This document shows, in pieces, positions 21,061 through 33,239 of a stretch of 64,000 nt of DNA (the stretch's first letter is position 1; every line of letters begins with the position of its first letter). Below the pieces are notes generated by a model that saw only the letters and a program-made list of their open reading frames with translations, did no database searches and was not told where the DNA came from. The stretch comes from Macrothele yani (lineage: Eukaryota > Arthropoda > Arachnida > Araneae > Macrothelidae). The position numbers and the translations under genes were made by a program. The DNA lies in NCBI GenBank assembly GCA_039090855.1, contig CM077005.1:74086607-74150606 (forward strand), written 5' to 3'.

Positions 21061-21337
21061 TGAATGTGTGTAAAAAGCAAATTTCAGCATACTGATGTAC
21101 ATGAAGCATTACGTAGAAATATTCGAAAAAAATATTTTCGCAGATGGCTAAAATGACTCAGACAACCTTCTGCTTATCCTCACAGCTCATGAAATGAAAT
21201 TTTCTAGTCCAGATGGAGGACACTAATTCGAACTCTGGATTAAGGATTATAGAAACCTTTAAGAATACATACAGAAGGGATATAAGCCAATAAATTTACA
21301 ATGAAGATGCTAACGTAATAGCATTTTTTCTTTGTGT

Positions 21338-21512
21338 ACAACCACCGTGAGCAGCTTCAAGCTGTACCTAATTTGGGTCACTTGTTCTGGGGAGACCCCT
21401 TGCCGAGAGGCTAGCGTACCACCCATGCGTCATTGGAGGTTCGAGCTCGGACCCAATCGGACGAGAGGTTAGTAGATCTCGCTTAGACCAATGTGCCACT
21501 AGGACGGCCTCT
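21338..21512 (-). repeat. SINE-A copy, decayed
   Basis: Minus-strand copy: CAACCACCGTGAGCAGCTTC, CCTAATTTGGGTCACTTGTT and the head end CTTAGACCAATGTGCCACTA followed by GGACGGC. The region between CACTTGTTC and the B-box is scrambled. Confidence 0.55.
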
Positions 21513-21663
21513 ATGAAACACCTAGACGAATCAGAAAGTTACGCTGTGACAGCAAGGGATAGAAGCAGATGCGAAGTCTACTAATCACACGCTTATGCGT
21601 AGTTAAAACACACTCAGCACAGCGCTCTGCCGTTAATCTAGTTGAAGCCAAGGTCAAATAAAC

Positions 21664-23300
21664 ATGGACGCTACGCTGGGGGATTGTATCGTTGTTGAAC
21701 AACTTGCCGTAGTGAGATTTGTTTGGTCAGAGGGAGTGAAACTCAATGAAATTCACCGAAATATGTTTATGCCCCGCGACCCAGCCTCTGACTGTTTTCC
21801 TGCTGTGCCTTTTCTTCCGCCTGCTGTCTTGCCGTCCTGCTCTGCCTCTGGTGGAGCTATCCCTAAGAAGTGTCGTTGCCGCCCTTCTCGTCGGCGTCGT
21901 AAGAAGACTGCCCCTTCTACAGGATTGCCTGACACTCCTCAGACTGTTGTGCTGCACCGATCCCCTGCTCATCTGCCTCGACCGTGTCGCGTAGATTTTC
22001 CTGACGTGGCTGCCTACCTTGGTGCTCTCGACGTCTGGGAGATGCCTCCGCTCCAGAACTCTTCGCAACTTCAAGGTCCCCTCCGAAGGCTTTCACTTTC
22101 CCTTCGAGACTGCCGTCTTGATGCTCTCTGTGATTGCCTTGTGATTTTGCATCTAGCGCTTGAACTTTGATGCTCTGTTTGATGTCCCTTGCCATGCCTG
22201 CTGTTTCTGAGTTCGTCTATGTCAAATGTTTCTGCTCCGTATGTTCCCTATTTTTGTCCATGTTATTATGCCATGTATTCCCCGTATTTGGATGTATTGG
22301 TCCCCGAGACCCTTTAAAGCAATTTTGAAACCATAAGATGTTGGCTCAGTACGGAAGTGGAAACAATATGACTAAACGAAAAGTTGATGAATGGGGAGAA
22401 AGCATTAAAGTGGGAAGAAGTTTAATTGATGAATCTCAACCTGGTTGGCCACCAACATCGCGCTCACAAGTCCATATCGACAGGGCAAATAGCTTCATCA
22501 TAGAAGAGCGACGGATTACTTTGCTACATATTTGGATATCTGCTGTGGATCCGCACATGCCATAGTGCATGAAGATTTGTGGTACCATAAAGTTTGCGCA
22601 AGATCGGTACCCAAACAACTTATTAATCTACACAAGCAACAGTGCGTATAGGTTCTCACTTGATTCCTGATACTATATGAAGAAGATTCCAGAGTTTTGA
22701 GGCGAATTGTTACAGGCGATGAGACAGATTAATCACTGTGAATCTGGAAAGCAAGAGACAAAGCATGTAGTGTAGTGGAAATACCCGTCTTCTCCAGTAA
22801 AGAAGAAATTCAAAAGACAGCCCGCCGCAAAGAAAATCACGCTGACCGTCTTTTGGGACATGAAGGGTTCTATTCTGGCGCATTTTCGGGAACACGGAGT
22901 AAAAGTGACCAGTTCAACGTACTGTGCTACACTTAGGGCAAACCTGAAACCTGCAATTTGCAGCAAAAGTAGAGAAATTCTGTTAAAAACAGTCTTGCTG
23001 GATTATGACAATGCACGTTCGCATGTAGCAGCCGAAACGGTGCAGGCAATGCACCAGCTGCGGTTTGAACGTCTTCCACATTCCCCTTACTGCCATGATC
23101 TGGTGCCATGCGATTATCACGTCTACGGTACACTCAAAGGGGCTTTATGCAGTCGCAGGTTCACCTCTGATGATAAGATTAAGGAAGCGGTGCAGACCTG
23201 GATTCGGGAGCAGTCTGAAAACTTCTTCCAAGGAATGAAGAAGCTAATGGAACTGTACAAGAAGTGCATCAACCTGCATGGGGACTATATGGAGAAGTGA
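21664..23300 (+). pseudogene. Mariner transposase split by an insert
   Basis: The N-terminal end (21664-21766) reads EQLAVVRFVWSEGVKLNEIH and continues, after the insert at 21767-22335, with MLAQYGSGNNMTKRKVDEWG and SRSQVHIDRANSFIIEERRI. The first catalytic Asp is in VTGDET (about 22710). LTVFWDMKGSIL leads to VLLDYDNARSHVA (second Asp) and LPHSPYCHDLVPCDYHVYG (third), then ELYKKCINLHGDYMEK and a stop at 23300. Stops and a frame change lie between about 22563 and 22860. Apart from the insert the order is that of a complete mariner transposase. Confidence 0.9.
21767..22335. mobile_element. Unknown 569-bp insert in mariner, ATGTT duplicated
   Basis: Removing this block joins the mariner reading frame. 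ATGTT is found at both joints (21762-21766 and 22336-22340), as expected of a 5-bp target duplication. The insert is C+T-rich and more GC-rich than its surroundings. On the minus strand it opens a frame of 92 codons (22195 to 21917) starting MARDIKQSIKVQALDAKSQG, a highly charged, coiled-coil-like protein that resembles the start of some LTR gag proteins; on the plus strand a 168-codon frame starts in mariner and runs on to about 22170. A TTATG at each end, in inverted orientation, is the only terminal symmetry. I cannot place it in a family. Confidence 0.6.
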
Positions 23301-24993
23301 GATAACCGTTATGGTAATTTAATCGCAGTTACCGGTATTAAATGGTATGTTACCTTTCCTTTTTTTATTCTCCCTTGTGGTCTTGATATTTCTTCGTACA
23401 ACGAAAAACGGGTGTCGATTCCAGAGGAAGTTCATACGATTAAAATGGCTGGAATAAAGCTCCGGTACATCTGTTAAAATATGCTTTTGAAATCCAAGAT
23501 GCGTAAATTCCGATGGAGTTTAACAAAGTAACGGTATCGACTACGTGAAGAATCTGGAAAACTTTAGTGAACAAATGCTTAATTATCGGGAGGAGATAGA
23601 TCGTGATCTCCTTGTTAGTACTGTCTTAAAAGGTAAGCCTCATCTGTTATTCGCCACGACACTACTGAGCACGGAAGAAGCGATGAAAATGTGAACCTGA
23701 ACGATTTCCAGTTATCATACGGCAAGCAAGGCAATTATCGTTATTCTGAGGAGCGCATTGAAAGAAAACGGAACAACAGTCTTTGAATACCAACTGCTCG
23801 AAGGTATTTAGAACTCCACAAAGACTATTTGGAGCGTTCTGGGAATAATGACCATTAGAAATGATCCAAGAAGTATAACAAAAATTTTAAACAATCTAAG
23901 AAAAACGACCATTAGAAAAAATCTAAAGTAAGAGGCTCTTTTAAAGTTTAAACATCTAAAATGCAATAAGAATGCATTTTTTTTTACATTAGAATATCTC
24001 ATTTTATGTGCAATAAAGTAAATAAAATGAATTTTGCATATCATTTATTGCTGGGGTTTTAAATGCTTTACTAATATTATAGCTTAACTACATCACTGTA
24101 AAATCTGTATTCTATGAGGTGCATATTTTTCTAACGTGTTAATACTGTAGTTGGATCCGCTGCTTAATAGAGTCAAAATATAATTTCCCAACGTGATCAA
24201 AGGACACTACGGTTGTTGTGATCAAGTACACTACGGTAGTGAAAAATAAGCACAATGTTTTTCATGATTGCTGCATGCATCACTATCATCCACCCATACA
24301 CTCAACAGTTACTCTCTCAATCCATACTATTTTGAATTACATCTGAACTAGGTACATATTCGCTCGTCAGAAAACTGATACCAAGCTCTAAAGGCCGCAT
24401 TTTGGTAAATTAACTTTATGACAGTATCTGAGAAAACTTGTTCGTATGTATTCAACAATGTGTTTTATGAAATTTACAACATACGGAAAGAGAAAAAAAT
24501 CGTTGCCAAAGTTATAGTAAATATAAATTGAAGAACTTGTATTCGTTCTTCAAGCTGTTAATCTAGATTTCAGCTATTTGGTACTGCAGTGAGCACATTT
24601 TTAGCTTGTAAACGGACGAAATATCTCAAGAGCAAGATTGTATTCCCAGAAATTCATGGTTAGTTCAGTACAAAGCTCATACGTGCCATTCGTTTTTACG
24701 GGTCGGGTGGGTGTACTCAATATTGAAACTGCAACACCATAAATAAAAGGAACAGGATAATTTAAATAATCAAAACGCATGGATACTTTTAAATATCACA
24801 AAGCATTGGGCTACTTCAGATTCGCAATATCCCTGTGCTTCCGCAAGCGAATGGCCTGGTGACACACCTGTTATGTAAATGTCAAGAACACCTGCTAAGC
24901 AGCAGCTGTTGCAAATCTCTTCAATTCGGTTTACTTTTCAAAACGGAAGTCGTACGCAAGAACTGCAGTTAAATCGAAGTGAGTCTCCAGATT
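23301..24993. other. No gene recognised
   Basis: Short frames only. A 27-bp imperfect repeat containing GTGATCAA.(G/T)ACACTACGG is at 24194-24240. I see nothing else I can name. Confidence 0.55.
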
Positions 24994-25172
24994 GGCCCAG
25001 AGGCCTGAGGCGCTGGCTTCTGATCATCTATCCGAGATGGACCTTGGGTGGTATGTTTGTCTAATGCCTCTTGCTCTTTTCCTTCACTGGAATTAAAACT
25101 GTGAACCGGAGGCTTCTTATAGTCCTTAGAGTTGACCTTTGAGGTGATCTTTAAACCTTTAATTAAAAAACA
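24994..25172 (+). repeat. SINE-A copy, decayed
   Basis: Head GGCGCTGGCTTCTGATCATC, body TTGTCTAATGCCTCTTGCTC, GGCTTCTTATAGTCCTTAGA and an AATTAAAAAA tail match the SINE-A order; the B-box is deleted. Confidence 0.65.
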
Positions 25173-25180
25173 ATCTAAGA

Positions 25181-25249
25181 GCAGTTTGGTCTACGCATAC
25201 TTGGCGTTTGCATACTTGACAAACGCCAAGTATGTGTAGGCCAAACTGC
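25181..25249. repeat. 30-bp inverted duplication, two mismatches
   Basis: Positions 25181-25210 and 25220-25249 are reverse complements except for two bases, with a 9-base spacer. It lies directly after the SINE-A tail. Confidence 0.9.
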
Positions 25250-25795
25250 ATTTCAAGGACCATTCATAGATCCCTTGAGATTTGTTTTCCGTTATGTTCG
25301 ACACGTGCAATGCTTATGGCATGTACTTTTTAGACCAAGTGTGTAACAATAGCTGCCCGAAGGCTTTTGAACTACCTACTGAGCTAGACTACTAGATGTC
25401 CAGGGAGGTATAAGGATGTAACTAGAGCAGTGGAAACTTCTATGCCAGTGTGTCAGCAATAAGTGGTCTGTGATGATTCATCTACGGTTTCGACAACTGT
25501 TTCGATAATCCCAAAATAATATTTTCACTCGCTCCTTTCAGAAACTGCGAATACTGGTCCAAGTTGCGTCAGCGAGCATAGGTAAGGATTATCATCCAAA
25601 AAATTTGCAAAAGGACAGACCTCGCTGCTTTCTCAGGAACTGAAACATCTTCCTAGACTTCACTGCTTTTTCAGGAGTTGAAACAACATACTAGATTAGT
25701 TTCTAGCATGATTTCTTTCATCAGTAGCTTTGTTATTTCTCCTGAAATTTCTAACGTAATTTGTGTCATCTATCAAATGTTTCTTGCACTGTCTG

Positions 25796-26300
25796 TAACG
25801 TACCAGGAGATGTGATGTACCTGCCAGAAGGACGCACACGACATAAAGGCAGATAGGAATAAGAATAAAACGTCCGCGTAGCTCAATTGGTAGAGTGACT
25901 TATTCCGGAATAAGCGTACTCGGGTTCGAATCCCGTTGTAGACCAAAAATGACGGAGAAATTTACTTCGTTATAATGGCGCCCAAACTATCCGGATGACC
26001 CGACCGTTCAAAATCTCGCATTGGTGTGATGTTATTTCCACACCGCGAGATAGGAAAAATAAGAGAATCCCTTCTCCAGCAATTCGAAGAAAAAAAAAAA
26101 ATAAGGGGGAGGTGATGTAACGTACCAGGAGATGTGACGTACCTGCCAGAAGGACGCACACGACATAGAGGCAGATAGGAATCAGAATAAAACGTCCGCG
26201 TAGCTCAATTGGTAGAGTGACTTATTCCGGAATGAGGGGATCCGGGTTCGAATCCTGGCGCGGATAAAAATGACGGAGAAATTTACTTCGTTATATATGT
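25796..26300 (+). repeat. SINE-B in tandem, 322-bp unit
   Basis: Unit one (25796-26117) and a partial second unit (26118-26300) are nearly identical at 322-bp offset. Each has a leader (GTACCAGGAGATGTGA, CGTACCTGCC, AGGACGCACACGACATA), then a tRNA-like head (25872-25944 and 26194-26266) and the tail GACGGAGAAATTTACTTCGT. The head starts GTCCGCG and in the second copy its 3' CGCGGAT can pair with it; A-box TAGCTCAATTGGTAGAG and B-box GGGTTCGAATCC are present. Between A and B boxes is the palindrome CTTATTCCGGAATAAG. Part of the leader also occurs alone at about 10345-10390. Confidence 0.8.
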
Positions 26301-27268
26301 GTGTGGGTATAACGGGAAATGAGTTCATTCCCAGCATTATGAATTAAGCCATTTTCGATGTGTTAAACTAGCTCCAATATTCTTTCCCTGATGGTCACAC
26401 GAGACGATTACAATAGCTAACATGACAGTAATAGAAAGCCTGTATGTACATGAAGTACATGTCCGTATTGGATTACATCGTTTTAGTCCGTGGTGTTAAT
26501 AAATGATCACTTATCGGGCGCAATCATCAGCTCATACATGGTTTCTGAAAGTTAATGCTGCGATGCCGCCAGAACGCTCTTTCTTTTTTTATTTCTCCCC
26601 TCAGTTGCAGATAAAAGTGTTTTGGTCTTTCCTTTCTGGACGCTGTGCCTTCGACTGTCAGCTCTACAGGAAGTGAGAAACCTATCAGCCCTTGTGAAAC
26701 ACATTCAATCAGTGTACTGATTTTCTTTTCTGGGAATAATCTGAAATTAAATCCGAGTAGAAAGGAAAATATCAGCAGAAAATATTTGCAGATGGAAAAG
26801 TTTGAAATAAATCTTTACTGAAAAGATATACTTGAAAGATGCTCTTTACATAAAGGACATACTTGTAAGAAAATCTTAATAGTAAGGATAATCTAGAAAC
26901 TCTTTACAGAAAGGAGAATCTTAGAAGAAACTTTTACAAAAAAAGATAATCTTATAAGAAAACTTTTACATAAAGTAGGAATTCAGCTACGCAAATGAGG
27001 AAGATTTAGCGGATTTCTGTTTCGTCTAAAATTTTATTTCTTTAATTTTTTCTGGAAGTTTTTGACTCACATCTGGCAGTTCTGAAGAACTTTCTTTTTC
27101 TCTTAAAACAAGAAGGATGTCATCGAATTTTCAGATTTAGAGATATCGTCTTTGGACAGAAGAAGGTAAAATTACGTTAAGGCAGAGTGAAGGGTAATAT
27201 TAAAAAAATTCTGAAACCGAAAATTTATTTCACAGCATGCTACTGAATTTTTTTGAATGCCCCATACC
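26301..27268. other. No gene recognised; one decayed minisatellite
   Basis: From about 26810 to 26985 an imperfect repeat of about 40 bp is seen (GATAATCTTATAAGAAAAC with TTTTACATAAAG, about five units). Otherwise nothing identifiable. Confidence 0.55.
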
Positions 27269-27757
27269 AGTGGTTCCCAACATTTTCCCACTCGTGTACC
27301 CCTTTTAAACCCATTTCTATAAATTGTACTTCTTGCTTTTCTAAAATAGCTGTTTTAAATTACTGACACTTTTGTTCAGTGCCTGTCTCAATGTAAAATA
27401 CTGGAAATAAGGTAATAAGTTGGGAAAGAAAAACTACTACACTAAAAGTACAAATCGCAGATTTAATTTTAAATCTCAAAAGTGACGCATGAACTGTGCG
27501 TAATGACTGGTAGAAGAATGGTTTGGGGGAGGGGTTAATAGCAACGCGCTCACCAATCATCATTCGCTAATGTGAGCTGGTTTTGAAGTGTCTCCATTAG
27601 CGGTGATTCAAACTTAACATTTATTCTTCTATAACTAATTTGCATTTATTTTACTTTAATTGTTTTTCCGCCATTACTGATTATTTTTCATGTACCCCTG
27701 AAAGGCCCAGCACGTATCCCCTGGGGGTACGCGTACCACCGGTTGGGAACCGATGAC
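27269..27757. mobile_element. hAT-type MITE
   Basis: The left end CAGTGGTTCCCAACATTTTC and the inverted right end (CATCGGTTCCCAACCGG on the minus strand) have the CAG.GGTTCCCAAC ends of hAT elements. GTACCCC blocks lie next to both ends. The interior is AT-rich and without a transposase. The 8-bp flanks do not match, so the target duplication has decayed. Confidence 0.75.
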
Positions 27758-28039
27758 CTAACAAATAAACTGGTGCCCAAAATTAACCTGACAAATACAA
27801 ATTCCAGAACATGTCCAAAACAAGATGTCCGACAATAGACATGTTTGTACATTTCTCTGAGAAAGGCTAAATCGAAGTGCCAAAGGAACATTGTGCTAGT
27901 TCTTATGTAAATATGCAAATGACGACCGTACGTCATCGAACAGGCTGGCACGCTACCGTAATAAACGTTGTTCTGAGTGGGATGCGGCAATTGAAGCTTG
28001 AATTGAACTTCTAGTGGGAAAATGTCTCTGAACCATCAC

Positions 28040-28885
28040 TTGAATGACTCTTTACTGTAGGAAAGTGATCGGTATATTGGAAGCAGAGAAACCGCAAGTT
28101 GAAGTTGCAATATACTGAATGTGTCGAAGCAAGTGGTCTCTAATCTCTAGACACAGTTTCAGGAAACCAGAACAATAACGAGAAGGGCGGGCAAGGGCAC
28201 CCATGAGCCACAAGAAGTCAAGACGATCGGTATTTGTCTCTAACAGCTCTCCGCCATAGAGAATCGGCAGTCAGGCCACTCTCGTAGGAGCTCTCCTCTG
28301 CTGCGGGAACAACGATTTGGAGACAAACAGTTTATAGAAGACTCCATCACAGAGGTTTGTATGCAAGAAAGCCAATAATCTGTATCCTACTTCCAGCATC
28401 GCACATAAAGTTCCGTCTGAACTGGGCCCGACAACACCAGCCCTGGACCCCTGATTAATGAACCTGTGTGTTATCTTCAGTATTGAGTTGCGATACAGCC
28501 TAAAGACTGATTCTCAACGTGTATATATTTGTGGAGATATAGAAAGCCGGAATCTTTCCTCCAACATTTGGGAAATTCGGACTCCTGGTTTGGGAGGGCG
28601 TAATGTTGGATGGGCTTATACGTAGTTGCACGTGTTTCCAGGAGGCAACCTGACTGCTGTACCAGGGATGACATCCTTAATCCCTATGTACGGCTTTTTA
28701 GGGAAGCTGTTGGCCACCAGTTCATTTTTATGGACGGGAACACATATTCCCATAAGGCTCGGCTAGTTCACGAATACCTGAAAATATTCACAGTACGGGG
28801 TGCCCTCGAGGTCTCAGCACCTGAACACGATATTGCATGTCTGGGATGCCCTGATAAAAACAACTGCAATCTAACAACATTGTAA
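28040..28885 (+). pseudogene. Tc1-like transposase, heavily decayed
   Basis: Pieces in order on the plus strand: RIGSQATLVGALLCCGNNDL, KTPSQRFVCKKANN (second helix-turn-helix region), LGPTTPALDP, the DSQRVYICG strand, then RDDILNPYVRLFREAVGHQF and FMDGNTYSHKARLVHEYL, where the second catalytic Asp is kept. The Glu region follows as a shifted HDIACLGCPD-type text. Several stops and frame changes; no TIRs found. Confidence 0.7.
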
Positions 28886-29669
28886 ACAGAATGAGAGCTC
28901 GTTGAGCAAGCTGTATCTCTGTTCGGGGTAATGACACCCACTATTAACCCCTCAAAATCCGCTCCACTTGCTGCATCAGTTTTGGTCTACCATACTGTTA
29001 TGCGAATTCTTCCTCCTCATGCCGTGATGGCATTCCTTTTCTGTTGCGTATTGCTGCATTATCGGTATATGAAAGTCCGTACCAATTGTCATCAAACTCT
29101 GTAGAGTGAATTTTACGTTCTTCATGATTTTATGTTTGTGTCCTTCATTTTGGAAACCTGTGTGTAAATTAGTTGTCCTGTATGATTCGTAGTATCAAAG
29201 ATACGATGTTCATTTCCAATCTGCTCGTAAGGCACTGGGTGGAACGTATGTTGCATCAATAAATGTCTAAGAAATTGTTAAAAAAAGGTTGGTAGGACTA
29301 CGTTTGCCCGATGGAATGGAAGAGGATTTTTCCAACTGCAAAAGAGGAAGTAAATACGTGCATGTGTAGTAGATGCATAGCAATACATGAATAGCGAGAA
29401 AATTGCGCATTACCGACACGTAGAAACCAGAAGGGTACTTTTCGCCACAACGACAAGCGTCGTCTACAGAAAAAAAATTCTAATCTATTTTAAAGGGAAG
29501 ATGTTGTTCAATAACATTCTACTCTGTCACAAAATGGGGACAACATTAGGCATCAACAGCAATTGGAAAATCTTTGAAAACAGGTTTGTATCTTACTTAA
29601 TTAATTAATAAATTTCTAAGCACATCTCTACAGATGGTATATCTAGTTACAGGATTTGCTATAGTTATA
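28886..29669. other. No gene recognised
   Basis: No identifiable sequence feature on either strand. Confidence 0.5.
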
Positions 29670-30541
29670 CACTGAAGAGCAATTGAATTAGAGACAGCTG
29701 GAGTTATGCAAATGTGGCGCTGTGGGCGGCCCTGTAAACGAAAACGACATGACGTATGCAGCGATCCAACAATATACGAAGTGATGCGACGGAAATCAGT
29801 AAGAGTCGGACGCAGTATGGGTAAGACGAATGACCTAAGCGTATTTGATCGTGGGAAAATTGTCGGGGCCCGACGAATGGGTCACTCCTTCTCGGAAGTC
29901 GTGGAGGCACTGGGGGCCACGGTTTCACGGGTGCACCGTGAGTTCATCGAATCCTGTAACGTGGACAACAGCATGTGGATGAGCGGGGTCATCGTCGGCT
30001 AGTTCGCGTTGTAACATCGGATAGACGGGCCACAGTGCAAGAAATCACTCTGCAATTTAACGCTGGAGCACAAAAACGTGTAAGCAGCCATACCATCCAG
30101 AACCATCTCCTTGCTATGGTGTACAGAAGCCATCGTCCCATGAGGGTACCGCTGCTGACCGTACATTACAGGGTGCAAATATCAGCATGGGCGCGAGAAC
30201 ATCGCCACTGGACCCTAGATATGGGGGAAAATGTTGCCTGGACTGATGAGTCGAGATTCACATTGGTACATGCGGATGGCAGGATACGAGCACGGCGCAA
30301 ACCACATAAAGCGATGGATCCTTCTTGCCAGCAGGGTACTCTTCAAGCTGGTGGGGATGGCATTCTCGTCTGGGGACTGTTTACGTGGACTGAAATGGGA
30401 CCCCTGGCACGTGTGACATCGTCCCTCACAGGTTAACGTTACCGGGATATCCTGGACGACAATTTGCTACCGTTTGTGCGTCTTCAACATTACACTGGGG
30501 ACCTCATCCTGCAACAAGACAATGCACTGTGTCATCCAAGT
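29670..30541 (+). mobile_element. Tc1-like element, 3'-truncated
   Basis: The left end CACTGAAGAGCAATTGAATT follows TA at 29668-29669. The transposase remnant starts MGKTNDLSVFDRGKIVGARR (about 29818), changes frame near 29975, and continues HRRLVRVVTSDRRATVQEIT, AWTDESRFTLVHADGRIR (first Asp kept) and LFTWTEMGPLARV. After a stop at about 30436 the text QQDNALCHPSN shows the second Asp near 30515, and similarity then ends abruptly at about 30541. The glutamate and right TIR are missing. Confidence 0.85.
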
Positions 30542-30954
30542 AATATTTACAGTCTTGCAAATCATGCTTTATTAAAAAAGTATTACTTGCATTAAACATA
30601 TCCGGACATTATTCAAGTGAGTTGTGAAGCCTATACATTTTACATAACGGAGAATGTTTCCAGCATCAGTTCTGCAAAATAGCACTGCAAATAGTTTGCA
30701 TTTTGTCCTCGGTAAAAGTGGTGCGCGGAAACCTAATTGGTTTACAATTTGAGTATCATCAATATCTCCATTGATGATGCCGTATAGGAACTTGAATTAG
30801 AGAGCATTCCTTCTCTATTGCAGAGAGGTTATCATGAAGAATGTCAGAAGGTCAGCCGTCAGGATGTCCGCTATATAAACACCAGTCGATTTGTAAAAAC
30901 GGTGTCTAAGATTTTTTTTTAACTTTCTGGATTTCATTTACTAGAGTTACGAGG

Positions 30955-31898
30955 CTATAGGGCTCCAAATTACCGAACGAGAGCCACGTCACGAACGTTA
31001 GCGCAGGAATTAGGGTGTGTTGCGCAACAACCTGTGTCATTACGTACCGTTCGACGTCATCTGGAGGAGCGGGCTCTTGTCACACGGCGCCCATTGCTCC
31101 GATTACCATTGACGTTACACCACCGGTGAGTGCGGCAGCAGTGGGCCGTTGAACGCCACACCTGGACTACGGAATGGCACGACCATGTCTTCTCCGACGA
31201 ATCCCGATTCTGCCTGCAATACCACGATGGTCGGATCCGCGTGTTGAGACACCGCGGCAAGAGACTGTATGACGCCTGCATTATGCATCGCCATGCCGGT
31301 CCCTCGCCTGGCGTTATGGTTTAGGGCGCAATTGGATATGACACCCGCAACCCTTTAGAACGCATCACCGGTACACTCAACAGCCACCGCACCATCTCCG
31401 ACGTTTTGGAGCCTGTAGTCCTCCCTTACCTGAAGGACCAGCTAGCGGCCACGTTTAAACAGGACAATGCGTGCCCGCATGTGGCATGCATCGTGCAACA
31501 ATTCTTCACGGCCCACCAGGTGTCACTGCTGCCGTGGCCCTCCTGTTCTCCCGATATGTCGCCCATCGAACACGTCTGCTCGCTGATCGGCAACCGAGTA
31601 GCCCGAAAAGCACCACCCGCGGCAACGCTTGATGAACTGTGGCAACGTGTGGAAGCAGCCTGGACCGATATACCCCAAGCCCACATCCACAGCCTCTTTC
31701 GTTCTATGCCGCGCCGTGTAGCGGCCGTTATTGCCAACCCTGGGGGCCACACGAACTATTGATGTCTGCGTGTTCCGCCAGTCGCACGGGCCTGTAAGCT
31801 CAATCGTTTCATCTTTGTATCTGTTGTTATGTGTCCAGTAAATCTGGCTATGCTATGTCGTGCCCTTCTTGGTGTTGCATTTTGTGTGGCCAGCAGTG
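30955..31898 (+). mobile_element. Tc1-like element, 5'-truncated
   Basis: Same subfamily as the copies at 40847 and 55475. The 5' end including the first helix-turn-helix is missing; similarity begins at about 30955. The transposase remnant runs to the stop at 31760-31762 and includes FSDESRFCLQYHDGRIRV (first Asp), FKQDNACPHVA (second Asp) and SPDMSPIEHVCSLIG (Glu kept). TAG at about 31322 replaces the Trp of the MVWGAIG motif, and a stop lies before VRQQWAVE. The right TIR ends GGCCAGCAGTG followed by TA (31899-31900). Confidence 0.85.
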
Positions 31899-32547
31899 TA
31901 GATATATTTTAAATTTCTAAGTATTTGCGCATTTGGGATACGTAAGTTGCTCTAGAGGATTCCATATCTCTGCCAGTAAATCCCGAACTCAATCCCATCA
32001 GCATCACCATATGCCTCTACAAATCCAGTTAAAACACTGCTGAACTCAAAATCGTTGGACTGAAATCTTTCTTTGTAATATTTTTCGTTGGATTTATTAC
32101 CCTTTAAGAGTGTGTAGGAGTGTTGAATATCACAGAGTGAAACAAAAGACATTGAAGTGCATCAGGAACCGGACACTTTCGTTACTTCAGGCTGGCCGCT
32201 CTGTGAGTTTAAATTCTAAAATCGACCAGGGCTGTACCGTGTCTTGAACGTTCAAGCGTGGACCGGTATGGCCTAGGGTGGCTATATGTTGGGAAATCTG
32301 AAACTGGCCTGGCCGTGAACTTTCAGGTTTGGGCCTTGCTTTTCAGGATATGGATCGTCGAAATCTCTAGGTTGTCCAATAACAAATTTCAGGGAAGTCA
32401 CAGACATGGATAAAGCCGCCATTATTAATTTGGAGAATTACAAACATTTGCCTCTCCTTCATGCTACGTGCAAGGTGAAGTACTTTTATGTGCCTTCTAA
32501 CTTTTGAAGTAACTTTCGCACTCACATGCTTTCGTCGAAGACTTCTA

Positions 32548-32625
32548 GTAATGCCCGTTGCTAAACATGGTGAACAAGGTTTTAGAGTAATACCAGTTGC
32601 TAAACCTGGTGAACAATCTTTTGGT
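32548..32625 (+). repeat. 39-bp tandem duplication, in frame
   Basis: GTAATGCCCGTTGCTAAACA and GTAATACCAGTTGCTAAACC start two 39-bp units. The unit is a multiple of three, so the open frame 32488-32709 keeps its sense and encodes two 13-residue repeats. Whether the frame is expressed is unknown. Confidence 0.7.
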
Positions 32626-32822
32626 GTTTATGTCAAACAAACTGCAGAAAGGTGGATACACTGCATATGGGATTTCATCTTCAAGCGGCGAGACCATCGT
32701 TTATCCTGAACAAAACTGAGAAAGGTATTAAAGTCACATCCAGCAAATAAATCGCTGAATACTCCTTTTAAGGGTAATGTAAATCCTATTTTAGAATCTA
32801 TCACAATAAAGATTTTGAGCAT

Positions 32823-32992
32823 CTCCACTGGTCAAGTGGTGTGTGGCTCTGGCTTCAGACCATTACTCCGAGGTTGTATGTGATCTAGTCCAGCCCTTTC
32901 CTGGAACCAGGGTCTCTAAGTTAGAGACGGTAGACTGCTTATAACCCTATGAGTGCAGTGATGGTCTCCAAACCCTGAAACAAATAAAAAAC
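32823..32992 (+). repeat. SINE-A copy, decayed
   Basis: Recognised by GTGTGTGGCTCTGGCTTCAG, CCTGGAACCAGGG, CTAAGTTAGAGACGG, GACTGCTTATAACCC and an A-rich tail; the B-box is lost. Confidence 0.65.
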
Positions 32993-33239
32993 AATTGCAT
33001 TTTTGAATTTTTCTAACTAACAGTTATGTGTTAGATAGCGTGAACACATGTTTCGAAGCTATCAATACTTCTATAAACTGAATTAGAGAATTACTGGTTG
33101 CACTGAATTGCGGATTATGAAAACAAAACCTGTGCAAAACGTTCTCGCTTTGTACTATTACATGTAACGTACGTATGTATTTCTGCTAATTATCACAGAA
33201 GTGAACTGATACTTCATCAAGTATTTACGTTTCTAATAA

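Larger units (their letters stand above)
20001..21663. other. No gene recognised; tRNA-like and SINE copies
   Basis: Apart from the tRNA-like sequence at 20397-20471 and two decayed minus-strand SINE-A copies, nothing identifiable. Confidence 0.6.
31899..33239. other. No host gene recognised
   Basis: A 39-bp duplication (32548-32625) gives a short frame with two copies of PVAK(H/P)GEQ(G/S)F. A SINE-A copy lies at 32823-32992. Nothing else identified. Confidence 0.55.

Noticed and set aside
21664..22170. A 168-codon plus-strand protein
   Set aside because: Its first 34 residues are mariner transposase and the rest is read through the inserted block, so it is a chimera of two elements and not a gene.
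25872..25944. tRNA gene with CCG anticodon (also 26194-26266)
   Set aside because: Both copies are in a tandem repeat with a shared non-tRNA tail and leader, and the anticodon stem is a shifted palindrome. They fit a SINE head better.
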